Below, piece by piece: positions 38,514 through 47,960 of a stretch of DNA of 64,000 bases; the first letter of the stretch is position 1, and each line of letters opens with the position of its first letter. The stretch is from an uncultured bacterium (GTDB lineage Bacteria > Krumholzibacteriota > Krumholzibacteriia > LZORAL124-64-63): assembly GCA_903859215.1 (NCBI GenBank), contig CAIOLW010000144.1:1-64000 (forward strand), given 5' to 3'. The notes beneath the pieces were generated by a model. It saw nothing but the letters and a program-made list of their open reading frames with translations. It was not told the origin of the DNA and ran no database searches. A program made the position numbers and the translations under genes.

Positions 38514-39660
38514 CGGCAACTCTCAGCCAGGACGCGGCCTTTTGTTCATTTACAGATACAACGACCCCACCATTTACGGCGGTATCGAACGCAAAATCCT
38601 GACTATAGCAAAGTGGCTATCCGCTAATCAGATGTTTACACCGCACCTTTTGACCAATTACGGGGATTCGATGTTCGCCGGTGATTTTCGCAGTGCAGGC
38701 TTCCCGGTCCACGTTGTGTCAATGGGTGGCCCCTTCGGAATCGCAAACATCGCCCGGACAGCTCTGGCACTCATAGAGGAACACGATATCGTGCTGGTGC
38801 AGACTCACAGATTTCGCGAAAGCCTGGCCGGCGCCGAGATTCGCAGGCGCAACTCACGCATCCGCCACATTACGCGGGTGCACACCCACATCGACGGCTC
38901 CGCGGTGCAAGGCTGGAAGTTGCCAGCCTACCACCTGCTGGACAGATGCGCACAACCGTGGGTAGATTCCTACGTAGCGCTCAGCCAGACGATCCGCGAC
39001 GAACTCGTAGCCCGCAGCCACATTGCACCATCCAAAGTGCGCATTGTACCCAACGGAATTCCGATGCTTGAGACCGAGCCCCAGATTGAGGATGGCCAGA
39101 ACAGCCTGCAGCGCCATGTGGCGGTCGTTGGAACTGTCGAGGAGCGCAAGCGCCAGGAATACCTCGTCCGGGCGATCGGTCATCTCCGACGCGAGCGGAA
39201 ACTCGACGTGCGACTGTCGCTCTTCGGTACCTTCGACCCCATGTACGGCGAGTGGATGCGCAACCTCGTCGGACAGGAGGGCGTCGGCGATCTGGTGAAC
39301 CTCGCGGGGTATACAGACAATGTCGCCGCTGCGCTGGCCGGCATCCCCGTTGTGGCGATCGCGTCCGATTTCGAAGGAATTCCGACGAGCATTCTTGAAG
39401 GCATGAGCGCCGGTCGTCTGGTCGTCGCCACCGATGTGGGCGGCACTGCGGACCTAGTGGTCGATGGCGTCAACGGGTTCCTGCTGCCGCCCGGCGACTG
39501 GCGACCCTTCGCAGAGGTTCTGGAAAGGATCTGGTCCGCACCTGCCGCCCACTGGGTCGGCATGCGTCGGGCCGCCATGGCCACGTACCAGGAACGATTC
39601 ACCGTCGATGCGATGATGCAGGGATTGCTCGCCACCTACCGCGACTGCGGCGTCCTATGA
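38503..39660 (+). CDS. Glycosyltransferase, GT4-like
   Basis: YGGIERKILTIAKWL; VVGTVEERKRQEYLVRAIGHL; IASDFEGIPTSILEGMSAGRLVVATDVGGTADLV. Confidence 0.9.
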   Translation: MMHNGNSQPGRGLLFIYRYNDPTIYGGIERKILTIAKWLSANQMFTPHLLTNYGDSMFAGDFRSAGFPVHVVSMGGPFGIANIARTALALIEEHDIVLVQTHRFRESLAGAEIRRRNSRIRHITRVHTHIDGSAVQGWKLPAYHLLDRCAQPWVDSYVALSQTIRDELVARSHIAPSKVRIVPNGIPMLETEPQIEDGQNSLQRHVAVVGTVEERKRQEYLVRAIGHLRRERKLDVRLSLFGTFDPMYGEWMRNLVGQEGVGDLVNLAGYTDNVAAALAGIPVVAIASDFEGIPTSILEGMSAGRLVVATDVGGTADLVVDGVNGFLLPPGDWRPFAEVLERIWSAPAAHWVGMRRAAMATYQERFTVDAMMQGLLATYRDCGVL

Positions 39661-41181
39661 GCGGAACCGGCGCGCGAGGCTGAGGCGTTCCCGGATAACA
39701 GCCTGCTGGTCATGGCCGAAGCCGAGCCCGTATCCCGCCGCAAACACGACGATGACGGTCGGCACGGCCACCAGGACGAGCAGCGGCCATGACTCGATGA
39801 CCAGGCCGGCACCGACCCGCCACGCCAGGTAGAAGAGCGCGCCCATGACCAGTCCTGGGCGCCAGATCGCCCCCAGCAGGCCGCGTGACTGGCCCTCGAG
39901 CGCCGCGCTCATGATGATCGGGTAGTAGAAGCTCAGCACCGACCGTCCCAGCATCTGACCCATGATGATGCCGGCCAATCCGTAGCGCTTCCCCAGAATG
40001 CACGCCGCGGCGATCCCGACCACGGCCGCCACACATCCGGCCAGCACCTTGCGCCGCATGTTCAGCGTGGCGTCGATCAGGAACGCATCAGCCCGGAAGG
40101 CGACCTGCTGCGCGATGGCTAGGACCATCAGCAGGTTGATGCCGGAACCGCAGAATCGCTCGCGCCCCACCCAAAGCGCCACGAAGCTGGCGTTCAGGAG
40201 CAGAACACCGCAGCCCAGGACAAGCATGAACAGCCAAAGCACCGACATCAGTTCGCCCCGCACGCGCCGCGCCCGCGCGAATTCCCGCGTGCCGATGAGG
40301 CCGCCGATGCCGGGCACCGCAGCGTTGACGATCATGGCGCTCGCATTGACGCCGATCTGCGCCGCGTAGAGCGTCAGCGTGTATTTCGTGACCTCATCGG
40401 CGCTCATGACGAGGCCGATGATCACGACATCCGAGAAGAGCACGAGCTTGTTGACGAGTGTCCACGAGAACACCCAGGCACTGAAGCCGAAGAACTTCCG
40501 GACGTCGTCGCGCGCCGGGCGCGCCACCCCGTACCACGGCACATCCCGTCGCGCGTTGAAATGGTTGATCGCACCGGACATGAACACGGCGAGGCTGAAG
40601 GCCACAGCGAGCCCGATGAGCCCGAGGTGCAGAAGAACGGCCGCCGCCAAGAGCGCGCCGCCCACGATCTCCGCCACGACCTTGGCGACGGTCATCCGGT
40701 AGCCGAGGTTGAGCCCCTGCAGGATCGCCTCGGGCACCTGGGCCATTCCCATGAGCATCAGGCGCAAGACCAGGATGGCGCACGTGATGCGGGCTAGCGG
40801 CAACATCGCAGGGTCCAGGCCTCGGATCAGGCGGGGCCCGAGCCAGACCACAGCAGCGCCCGCAAGCGCCACGATCGGCAAGAACATCATCCAGATCGTG
40901 ATCGCACTACCTACCGAGCGGCGCTTCTCCTGGTCGTCGGTGGTGACCTGGCCATTGGCGAGCACCCACTTGAGCGCCTGCGTTGCGCGGCCCTCGGCAG
41001 ACTCCACGTAGGTCAGGTACCGCTGGCAGATCTGCCAGATGCCGAAAAGCTCCCCGCCGAGCCCCGTGACGAGAATCGGATTGACGACGAACCCGACCAC
41101 AATGCGCACTACGTAGATGAGGAAGGAGGAGCCTGCGTTCAGGACCGAGTGCTTCGTGAGGTTGTCCTGCATCTTCCTCAT
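39655..41181 (-). CDS. Lipopolysaccharide/polysaccharide flippase (Wzx-like), second in locus
   Basis: Start MRKMQDNLTKHSVLNAGSSFLIYVVRIVVGFVVNPILVTGLGGELFGIWQI; polytopic. Confidence 0.85.
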   Translation of the reverse strand: MRKMQDNLTKHSVLNAGSSFLIYVVRIVVGFVVNPILVTGLGGELFGIWQICQRYLTYVESAEGRATQALKWVLANGQVTTDDQEKRRSVGSAITIWMMFLPIVALAGAAVVWLGPRLIRGLDPAMLPLARITCAILVLRLMLMGMAQVPEAILQGLNLGYRMTVAKVVAEIVGGALLAAAVLLHLGLIGLAVAFSLAVFMSGAINHFNARRDVPWYGVARPARDDVRKFFGFSAWVFSWTLVNKLVLFSDVVIIGLVMSADEVTKYTLTLYAAQIGVNASAMIVNAAVPGIGGLIGTREFARARRVRGELMSVLWLFMLVLGCGVLLLNASFVALWVGRERFCGSGINLLMVLAIAQQVAFRADAFLIDATLNMRRKVLAGCVAAVVGIAAACILGKRYGLAGIIMGQMLGRSVLSFYYPIIMSAALEGQSRGLLGAIWRPGLVMGALFYLAWRVGAGLVIESWPLLVLVAVPTVIVVFAAGYGLGFGHDQQAVIRERLSLARRFRS

Positions 41182-43298
41182 GGCCTGGTCACGATTTCCA
41201 GCAACAATGCCAAACGCACCACGGCCTCTTCCGGTCCGGTCCGAGCGGAGTCCAGTTCGGCCACGACGGTATGATCCCCGATCGCCCCCCGGATGGCGGC
41301 GATGTTCTCCCGCACGTTCTCCACAAACGCCGCGAAAACCGCGGGATCGCGCCCCTTGACGCGATGGTCGCGCGCGCGCTCGTTGATTCGCGCATTGAGG
41401 ACCTCCGCCGGCGCATCGATGATGCAGACTGCATCCATCGCCCCAACCAGCCGCAAAGCGGTGGAGCGCAGCCAGTCCCTCGCGCACGCTTCCCGGCCGG
41501 TACCCCGGCACTCGTTAACGACCCAGACCAGCCCCGCCAGTGGTCCTTCGTCGAGCAGGAACGATCCGTACTTGAGGGTGTCGATCCGGTCACGCGCGGC
41601 CAGGAGGTCGGCTTGCGTCTCGATGACGAACATAGTCCAAGCGATGCGGGGCGGAAAGCCCTGTGCCATCCGCGTTACGAGTTGCGGCCACTTCCGCGCC
41701 AGTCGCCCGGCAGCAAAACAGCGATGGCGCCGGATCGCCAACCGCGACCGGAGCCCCGGCCTCCGGGGCTTCAATCCGTCCAGGAGAGTCGTCTTCCCGG
41801 CGCCGGGAGGGCCTAGGATCTCTACGACGCGCTGGCGGGCGCCGATGGTGTCCCAGATGCGCTCGCGGATCGTCGCCTGGATAGCCAACAGGTCTCCATC
41901 GGCAGCAATGACCAGGTCTGTGACCGGGCTCCACTCGCGACTCCAGAGTTCCCCATTGCGCGCCAGGACGTACGCCTCGCCGTCCTCGGGCTTGCGCAGC
42001 GCAGCCACCTCGGGAGGCAATCTCAGCACGATGCGCACGTCGGCTGCCGGCGAACTCGCGTAGGCGCGTTCCTCGCCTCGCGCCAGCGCGCCCAAAATGC
42101 CGCCCGTACCGAAGCGCGTCGCGATCTGGGGCGCGTCCATCATCGCTATCCCGGGCACGGGGTAACGGTCACACAGCACGATGGCACCTTGATCCCGCGC
42201 TCTTGCTGCCCACTGCAGGGCCCGCAGCCGATCACGGGCCAAAAGGTGATAGCCGATCGCCTGCGCCAAAGCCGGGTAGCGTTCGTGATCGATCCCGAGG
42301 ACCGGCCGGGCGATCCGCAGGCACGCCGCCCACAGACGCCGCGCCGGGCCGGCCGGCGGCTTGCCATAGTGCAGGTTCACCACGGCGAAGTCGCCGCCCA
42401 GCCACTTGCGGATGGCCTTCAGGTTGGTCGTTTTGCCGGCGCCGTCGCCGCCAACCACCGCGACGATGATGCCGCCGCCGCGGGCGCGCTTTCCACCGAC
42501 CCGCCGGCCGAGGCGGTTGCGCGCCGCCATGGCCAGACGGCGCCCGACCAGGGTGAGCGCCGCGGGCAGGGGCGGCCTGATCGCGTAGCCGCCCAGGCAC
42601 GCCGCAAGGGCGCCGCCCGCAGCCAGACGTTCGCGCCGGGAGGCGTCACTGCGCAGCGATTCCTCACAGCGCTTCCAGACCGCGTCGGTTACCTGCGGCA
42701 ACAGCATCGCCTTCGCGCGTGCGCGCGCCTCGTCGTCTGCCTGCTCCATGAGCCAGGCCAGTTCGCGCGCATCGCTCCCGGCCAGGCCCTGTGGGCCGCG
42801 CCCGGCGATGAAGGTGAGCCAGCGACGCGGCCCGCCGAGGAAGACACCCAGCAACCGCCGCTTGAGCGCCATCCGCGCCACGAACACGACGTATTCCCGG
42901 GCGGGGTCCGGCACCGGCAGCGGGCCGCACCGGCGGGTGTCCGCCAGGTACATCGCCTCAACCGGCAGGTGGTAGTTCTTCAGCAAGTCGATGCCGACAT
43001 TGAGCGCGTAGTGGGCATGGACATGGACGATGACGCCGCTGTCGACGTCGAGCCCGTGGAAGTTGAAGATGCCGGCTGTCCAGGACTCGGTGTGCGAAGA
43101 GAACTGGCGGAAGCCGAGCGCCCGCAGCCGGGCTTCGAAGACCTGACGGTCACCCGCCGCAACCAGCAGGTCCAGGTCGTTGTCGCCGACGAACGCCAGG
43201 TGTAGGTTGCAGTTGCTCTTCCAGTGGCACCAGGAGATCCGCGCCGCATCGAGATCGGCGGCCAGGTCCTCGACGAGCCGCAGCACGCACACCGTCAT
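41178..43298 (-). CDS. Multidomain protein: nucleotidyltransferase-like N-terminus, thymidylate-kinase-like P-loop domain, second P-loop ATPase/kinase domain
   Basis: CHWKSNCNLHLAFVGDNDLDLLV (NT-like), IIVAVVGGDGAGKTTNLKAI (Walker A 1), VVEILGPPGAGKTTLLDGLKP (Walker A 2). Confidence 0.75.
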   Translation of the reverse strand: MTVCVLRLVEDLAADLDAARISWCHWKSNCNLHLAFVGDNDLDLLVAAGDRQVFEARLRALGFRQFSSHTESWTAGIFNFHGLDVDSGVIVHVHAHYALNVGIDLLKNYHLPVEAMYLADTRRCGPLPVPDPAREYVVFVARMALKRRLLGVFLGGPRRWLTFIAGRGPQGLAGSDARELAWLMEQADDEARARAKAMLLPQVTDAVWKRCEESLRSDASRRERLAAGGALAACLGGYAIRPPLPAALTLVGRRLAMAARNRLGRRVGGKRARGGGIIVAVVGGDGAGKTTNLKAIRKWLGGDFAVVNLHYGKPPAGPARRLWAACLRIARPVLGIDHERYPALAQAIGYHLLARDRLRALQWAARARDQGAIVLCDRYPVPGIAMMDAPQIATRFGTGGILGALARGEERAYASSPAADVRIVLRLPPEVAALRKPEDGEAYVLARNGELWSREWSPVTDLVIAADGDLLAIQATIRERIWDTIGARQRVVEILGPPGAGKTTLLDGLKPRRPGLRSRLAIRRHRCFAAGRLARKWPQLVTRMAQGFPPRIAWTMFVIETQADLLAARDRIDTLKYGSFLLDEGPLAGLVWVVNECRGTGREACARDWLRSTALRLVGAMDAVCIIDAPAEVLNARINERARDHRVKGRDPAVFAAFVENVRENIAAIRGAIGDHTVVAELDSARTGPEEAVVRLALLLEIVTRP

Positions 43299-44551
43299 GC
43301 CGCACCCCCGCGGTTCTCGAGGTGAGCGCCCACGATGCCCAGCATCATCCACGTCACGCGGCTCTCGAGGCGGTCGCCGAAGAAGAACAGGACAGCCAGC
43401 GAGACGACCAGGCCGACCATGATCCCCGGAGCGCCTTCGGACCGCGACCGGCGGCACTCGGCAAGGAGTCGCCGCGCAAGGTCGACGAGAACATTGGCCA
43501 CGACGGCGAGCCCGACGATGCCGAAGGCCACGAGCGCGCCGAGGTAGGTATTGTGGGGGTTCCAGATGCGGCCACCGCGGATGGCAGCGTCGATCACCGA
43601 CATCTCGCGCCCCAGTCCCACGCCCGTCCACGCGAACTCGCGCCAGTGCCGGAGGTAATCGGCCCAGATGAACAGGCGCACGTTGTCGCCGGAAACGGTC
43701 TGCGACCTCTGGAACAATTGGTCGAACACCCCGCGCGGCGTCGCCAGCAGGACACCGGCGCCGATGACCACGGCCATCACCACGTACCGCGGTCGCACCA
43801 CGCGCAGCGACGACAGGGCGAAGACTCCCAGGCCGGCGGCGACCGCCACGATGGCGCCCCGCGATCCGGACATGAGCAGCAGCACGAACGCGAACACGAG
43901 AGCGATGGCCGCCGCCACGGAAACGGCCGGGGTACGCGACCGGTCCATCAGCGAGGCAAGCGCAAGCCAGGCGAGGATGACGGTGACCTCGGCAAACGCG
44001 TTCGGGTTGCTCATGCCGCCCGAGAAGCGTTCACCGCCGGCAAGGACGCCTCCGGCATCGCCAAGCGTCACCAGCGCCAGGAGGCTGGCGCCGAGCGCCC
44101 AGGTCATCGCGCGGATCTCCCGCGCGCCGCGGATCTGCGTGGCGAGCGCGAACGGCAGGAGCATGAACAGCAGGTTCTTGACCAGCAGCGAGGCGCTCGA
44201 GTCGCGGATGCTCGTCTTGACCCCGAGGTCCACGACGATCGGCTGCCACGACAACTCCCCGGGATGGATGACCACCCAGGTGATGAAGTTGTGCGCCAGG
44301 ACGAAGACGACCATCGCCGCGTACGCCCGGGGCATCGCATGCCACCGGCGACGGCTGCGGAAGACCCAGTCCAGGATCAGCCCCATCAGCGCGACGTTGA
44401 AGAGATGGGAAAAGACGGCGCCGAAGCCCCCGGCGAACTCGGACGACCAGGGAAGTGCAAACGCGAGAAGCGCCAAGAACGGCAGGACGACGATGCGATC
44501 GATGGCCATCGGTACGCGCAATGACTGCTGCGAGACATCGGCCATCGTCAA
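43295..44551 (-). CDS. O-antigen ligase/polymerase-like membrane protein
   Basis: Polytopic; VLLLMSGSRGAIVAVAAGLGVF; WTGVGLGREM...NPHNTYLGALVAFGIVGL (Wzy_C/WaaL signature). Confidence 0.85.
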   Translation of the reverse strand: MTMADVSQQSLRVPMAIDRIVVLPFLALLAFALPWSSEFAGGFGAVFSHLFNVALMGLILDWVFRSRRRWHAMPRAYAAMVVFVLAHNFITWVVIHPGELSWQPIVVDLGVKTSIRDSSASLLVKNLLFMLLPFALATQIRGAREIRAMTWALGASLLALVTLGDAGGVLAGGERFSGGMSNPNAFAEVTVILAWLALASLMDRSRTPAVSVAAAIALVFAFVLLLMSGSRGAIVAVAAGLGVFALSSLRVVRPRYVVMAVVIGAGVLLATPRGVFDQLFQRSQTVSGDNVRLFIWADYLRHWREFAWTGVGLGREMSVIDAAIRGGRIWNPHNTYLGALVAFGIVGLAVVANVLVDLARRLLAECRRSRSEGAPGIMVGLVVSLAVLFFFGDRLESRVTWMMLGIVGAHLENRGGAA

Positions 44552-45513
44552 GCCCGCTGCCGCCCGTCAGTGACCTTCATCCAGGCGAACGCAGCGGCGA
44601 AGGAAAGGACCAGGCCGGCCAGAACCACCGGGCGGCGCTGCGGCCAGAAGTGGATCATAGGCACCGAGGCGCGGTCAAGCACCCGGAGCACCGGCATCTG
44701 CGCCGAGTCCTGGATCTTGACGAGTTCGTACTGCCGCATCAGGTCGCCGTAGACCCCGCTGCTCAGGTTCAGGTCGCGCTCGAGGCGGCGTTCATCGAGG
44801 GCCAACCGCGGCGACTGCCGGGCGTCGCGATTCTGGACCTGGAAGTACTGCAGGCGCTCCTCCTGGACCGCGAGGCTGTCGGTGATGCTCGCGATGCGCT
44901 GTTCCAGCAGGCGCCGCTGCATGCGGACCTCGCCGGCCATCTCGCTGCCGAAATAGCCCTCGATCTCACCGAGCAGGGCATTGACCATGGCGGCGGCGAA
45001 ATATCGGTTCCGGTGTTCGTAACTGATGGTCACGACGCCGGACTTGATGCTCTTCGTGGCCTGGATCTTGTCCTGCAGCGCGAGGCGTAGTTCATACAGT
45101 CTGGTCGAATCGGCAGCCTGGCCGTGCAGGAGCACGTCGCGAAGCGTCCCTTGGCCGAACGGGTGGTTGATCGCGGCATCGAGGATGCGGTCGCTGCGCA
45201 CGACAGCCGGGTACAGGTCCGAGGAAGTCCCCCCCGTGCCGAGACCCGCCAATCCCGCGAGTGAGCCGAAGGACGACAGCATGCCGCCGACGCCGCGCTG
45301 TTCGGCGGGCGGCATGATCGATGCCTCGGCGCGGTAGCGCCTCGGGAGAGCAAGCGCCAACGCGATGCTGACGACGGCTCCCAGGACGAGCGCCACCGCG
45401 AACAGGCGCCGACGGCGCCAGATATCGCGGGCGAGCCCGGCAAACATCTCGGCAATCGTCGGTTCACCGCTTCGGTCATCGGTCATCGGTTCGCCACTTT
45501 CCGCGTTCGTCAA
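44548..45513 (-). CDS. Wzz/chain-length determinant family protein
   Basis: N-terminal TM, RYRAEASIMPP, C-terminal DRASVPMIHFWPQRRPVVLAGLVLSFAAAFAW. Confidence 0.85.
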   Translation of the reverse strand: MTNAESGEPMTDDRSGEPTIAEMFAGLARDIWRRRRLFAVALVLGAVVSIALALALPRRYRAEASIMPPAEQRGVGGMLSSFGSLAGLAGLGTGGTSSDLYPAVVRSDRILDAAINHPFGQGTLRDVLLHGQAADSTRLYELRLALQDKIQATKSIKSGVVTISYEHRNRYFAAAMVNALLGEIEGYFGSEMAGEVRMQRRLLEQRIASITDSLAVQEERLQYFQVQNRDARQSPRLALDERRLERDLNLSSGVYGDLMRQYELVKIQDSAQMPVLRVLDRASVPMIHFWPQRRPVVLAGLVLSFAAAFAWMKVTDGRQRA

Positions 45514-47870
45514 TTCGTCCGATTAATAACCAACCAAACCGTAGCCACCCCCGCCAGAATCCCGCTGATCTCCTTCAGCTTCGCCAGCGTGCTCTCGCCC
45601 TCGGGCGGCGCCTTCTGCGGCACGATGATCGTCGAGCCGGCCAGCACCTTCGAGCCGTGCTTGTTCGGCAGCGACGCGCCGTTCGGCCACACCACGCGCG
45701 ACTTGCCCTTGTCGGCCTTCTCCAGGTAGCCGCCGGCGCGGTCGACGTACCAGTTGATCTTCCGGCCCTCTTCCCACACCAGGCTGGTGGGGAAGCCCAC
45801 CTGGCCCACCACCTTCACGGTGAACATGCGGTCGGGGATGATCACTTCGTCGCCGGACTGCAGGATGATGTCGTGTTCGGAGCCGGGCTCGGCCAGCGCG
45901 TCGACCAGGTTGATCGCCACGTTGCCGACGTTGTCCTGCGCGCGCTGCACGCGGGCGCCCTCGGGATACGCGTCCGGGCGCAGGCCGCCGGCGCGGGCGA
46001 TCATCGTTGAGAGGCGCTCGTCCTTGCGTTCGAGGCTGAACTGGCCGGGGAAGAACACCTCGCCGCGTAGGGTGACCGTCTGCTGCAGTTCCCACCACGG
46101 CAGGCGGCGGATCGCGACGCGGTCGTAGGGCTTCAGCAGGAAGCCGTCGTCGCGCGTCAGGAAGTCGGCGCCCAGGGGCACGCGGATGACCTCGACGGTC
46201 TGCTCGGGCCGCTTGGTGATGTCGGTGCTGGCGGCGGCGTCCGCCAGCAGGCGCGACACCTCGGCCTGCATCAGGTTGGCGCTGTCCTTCATGCCGCCGG
46301 CCTTCAGGACCAGCTCGCGCAGGGTCATGCCCTCGCGCCACTGCGGCTCAACCGGCTCGAACACCTCGCCCGAGATGTACACCTGCGGCCGGCTCTTGAG
46401 CTCCCACCGCGCGAACACGTGCAGCATGTCGCGCGATTGAAGTGGCACTGGCTCGGCAGTGCCGTCCAACGGCACGGTCACCGACAGCAGGTCGCCCGCG
46501 GGCGTCGTGCGATCGATGATCGCCTTGTCGGTCATGGCGTCGGGCCACAGGCCGCCGGCCATCGCCAGCAGGTCGGTGACCGTCAGGCCTTCGCGGAACT
46601 CGTAGCGGCCGGGCACCTTCACGCTGCCCTTCACGTCGACGTAGCGGTCCAGGCGCTCGGTGATGGCGTCGACGACGACCTGGTCGCCGTCCAGCAGCTC
46701 CACCGGCTTGCCCTTCGACGACACGTCCACGAACACATGGTCCGGCTGGCCGTCGCGGCGGTCGGCCGGCGCCAGCACGCGGCGGATGTGCACCGGGTCG
46801 GGCACGGCCTCGGGAGCCAGGCCCCCGGCGTAGCCGAGCAGGTCGGACAGCTTCTCGCCCGCCTTCATCTCGTAGTACATCGGCCGGCGCACCGGGCCCA
46901 GGATCTGGACGCGCCGCTGGCGGTCCGGGATGTAGACGGTGTCGCCTTCCTGCAGCAGGCGGTCGCCCGTGCGCGCGCCCTTCGTCAGGTACTCGTACAG
47001 GTCCAGGTGGGCGACGACGTCGGTCCCGCGCATCAGCCGGATGTCGCGGAACGAGCCCGTCGCCGCCGGGCCACCCGACGCGTACAGCGCCGTCAGCACC
47101 GTCGAGGCCGAGCTCAGCTGGTACGAGCCCGGCCGCACGGCCTCGCCGATCACGTAGATGCGGATGGGCCGCAGCTGGCCCAGGGTCACCTCGACCTGCG
47201 TGGCGCCCTTGCCCTTGTCCTTGCTGTCGATCGAGGCGTGGCTCTGCGCCAGCTGCGAACGGATCGAGGCGCCGGCCTCGCTCAGCGTCCTTCCTGCGCA
47301 GGTCACCTTGCCGGTGCGCGGCAGGATGATGCAGCCGTCGCGGTCGACGACGCGGGTCATCTGGAAGTCGACCTCGCCCCACGCGTGGACGACCAACTCG
47401 TCGCCGACGCCCAGGCGGTAGTCCGGCGACACCGGCCCGAAGCTGGGCGGCTGGAACACGCCGGCGTCGAGGCGGAAGAAGCTGGCGCCGAAGGTGGCGT
47501 TGACACTAGTGGCCGCCGAATCGGCGGCCGTTGCCTTGGCCTGCAGGCTTTCCAGCTGGGACATCGGCAGCACGACCTGAGCGTCGGTGTCGCGCCAGGC
47601 GCCGGTCGGGTTGGTGTCGTCGATGCCCTTGATGGAGGTGCGGCCCGGCTCTGTCGCCGGCTCGGCGGCGCTCTGCGCCGCCGCTGGGGCGCCGCCACTG
47701 GCCTCATAACGGCGCAGCAGCTCCTCGCGGCTCAGCCCGGTGCGGCGGGCAGCCTCGTCCAGCATGGCGGCATCAGGGGTCTGGGCAATCGCCGGCAGGA
47801 CAGCCGAGACAGCCGCAAGGATGGCCACGAACGCGGCCAGGACGGTCATCGCGTAACGGGATTTGCGCAT
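45510..47870 (-). CDS. SLBB-domain polysaccharide export protein (Wza-like)
   Basis: GVGDELVVHAWGEVDFQMTRVVDRDGCIILPRTGKVTCAG (poly_export) plus several SLBB repeats. Confidence 0.93.
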   Translation of the reverse strand: MRKSRYAMTVLAAFVAILAAVSAVLPAIAQTPDAAMLDEAARRTGLSREELLRRYEASGGAPAAAQSAAEPATEPGRTSIKGIDDTNPTGAWRDTDAQVVLPMSQLESLQAKATAADSAATSVNATFGASFFRLDAGVFQPPSFGPVSPDYRLGVGDELVVHAWGEVDFQMTRVVDRDGCIILPRTGKVTCAGRTLSEAGASIRSQLAQSHASIDSKDKGKGATQVEVTLGQLRPIRIYVIGEAVRPGSYQLSSASTVLTALYASGGPAATGSFRDIRLMRGTDVVAHLDLYEYLTKGARTGDRLLQEGDTVYIPDRQRRVQILGPVRRPMYYEMKAGEKLSDLLGYAGGLAPEAVPDPVHIRRVLAPADRRDGQPDHVFVDVSSKGKPVELLDGDQVVVDAITERLDRYVDVKGSVKVPGRYEFREGLTVTDLLAMAGGLWPDAMTDKAIIDRTTPAGDLLSVTVPLDGTAEPVPLQSRDMLHVFARWELKSRPQVYISGEVFEPVEPQWREGMTLRELVLKAGGMKDSANLMQAEVSRLLADAAASTDITKRPEQTVEVIRVPLGADFLTRDDGFLLKPYDRVAIRRLPWWELQQTVTLRGEVFFPGQFSLERKDERLSTMIARAGGLRPDAYPEGARVQRAQDNVGNVAINLVDALAEPGSEHDIILQSGDEVIIPDRMFTVKVVGQVGFPTSLVWEEGRKINWYVDRAGGYLEKADKGKSRVVWPNGASLPNKHGSKVLAGSTIIVPQKAPPEGESTLAKLKEISGILAGVATVWLVINRTN

Positions 47871-47960
47871 GGGCGGGCCCTCCCTGGCCCGGGCGCCGGC
47901 ACGGACAGGCCGCGCGGCGCCGGCATCATGCCGCAGGGGGACCGTGCGGTCAAGCGCTCC

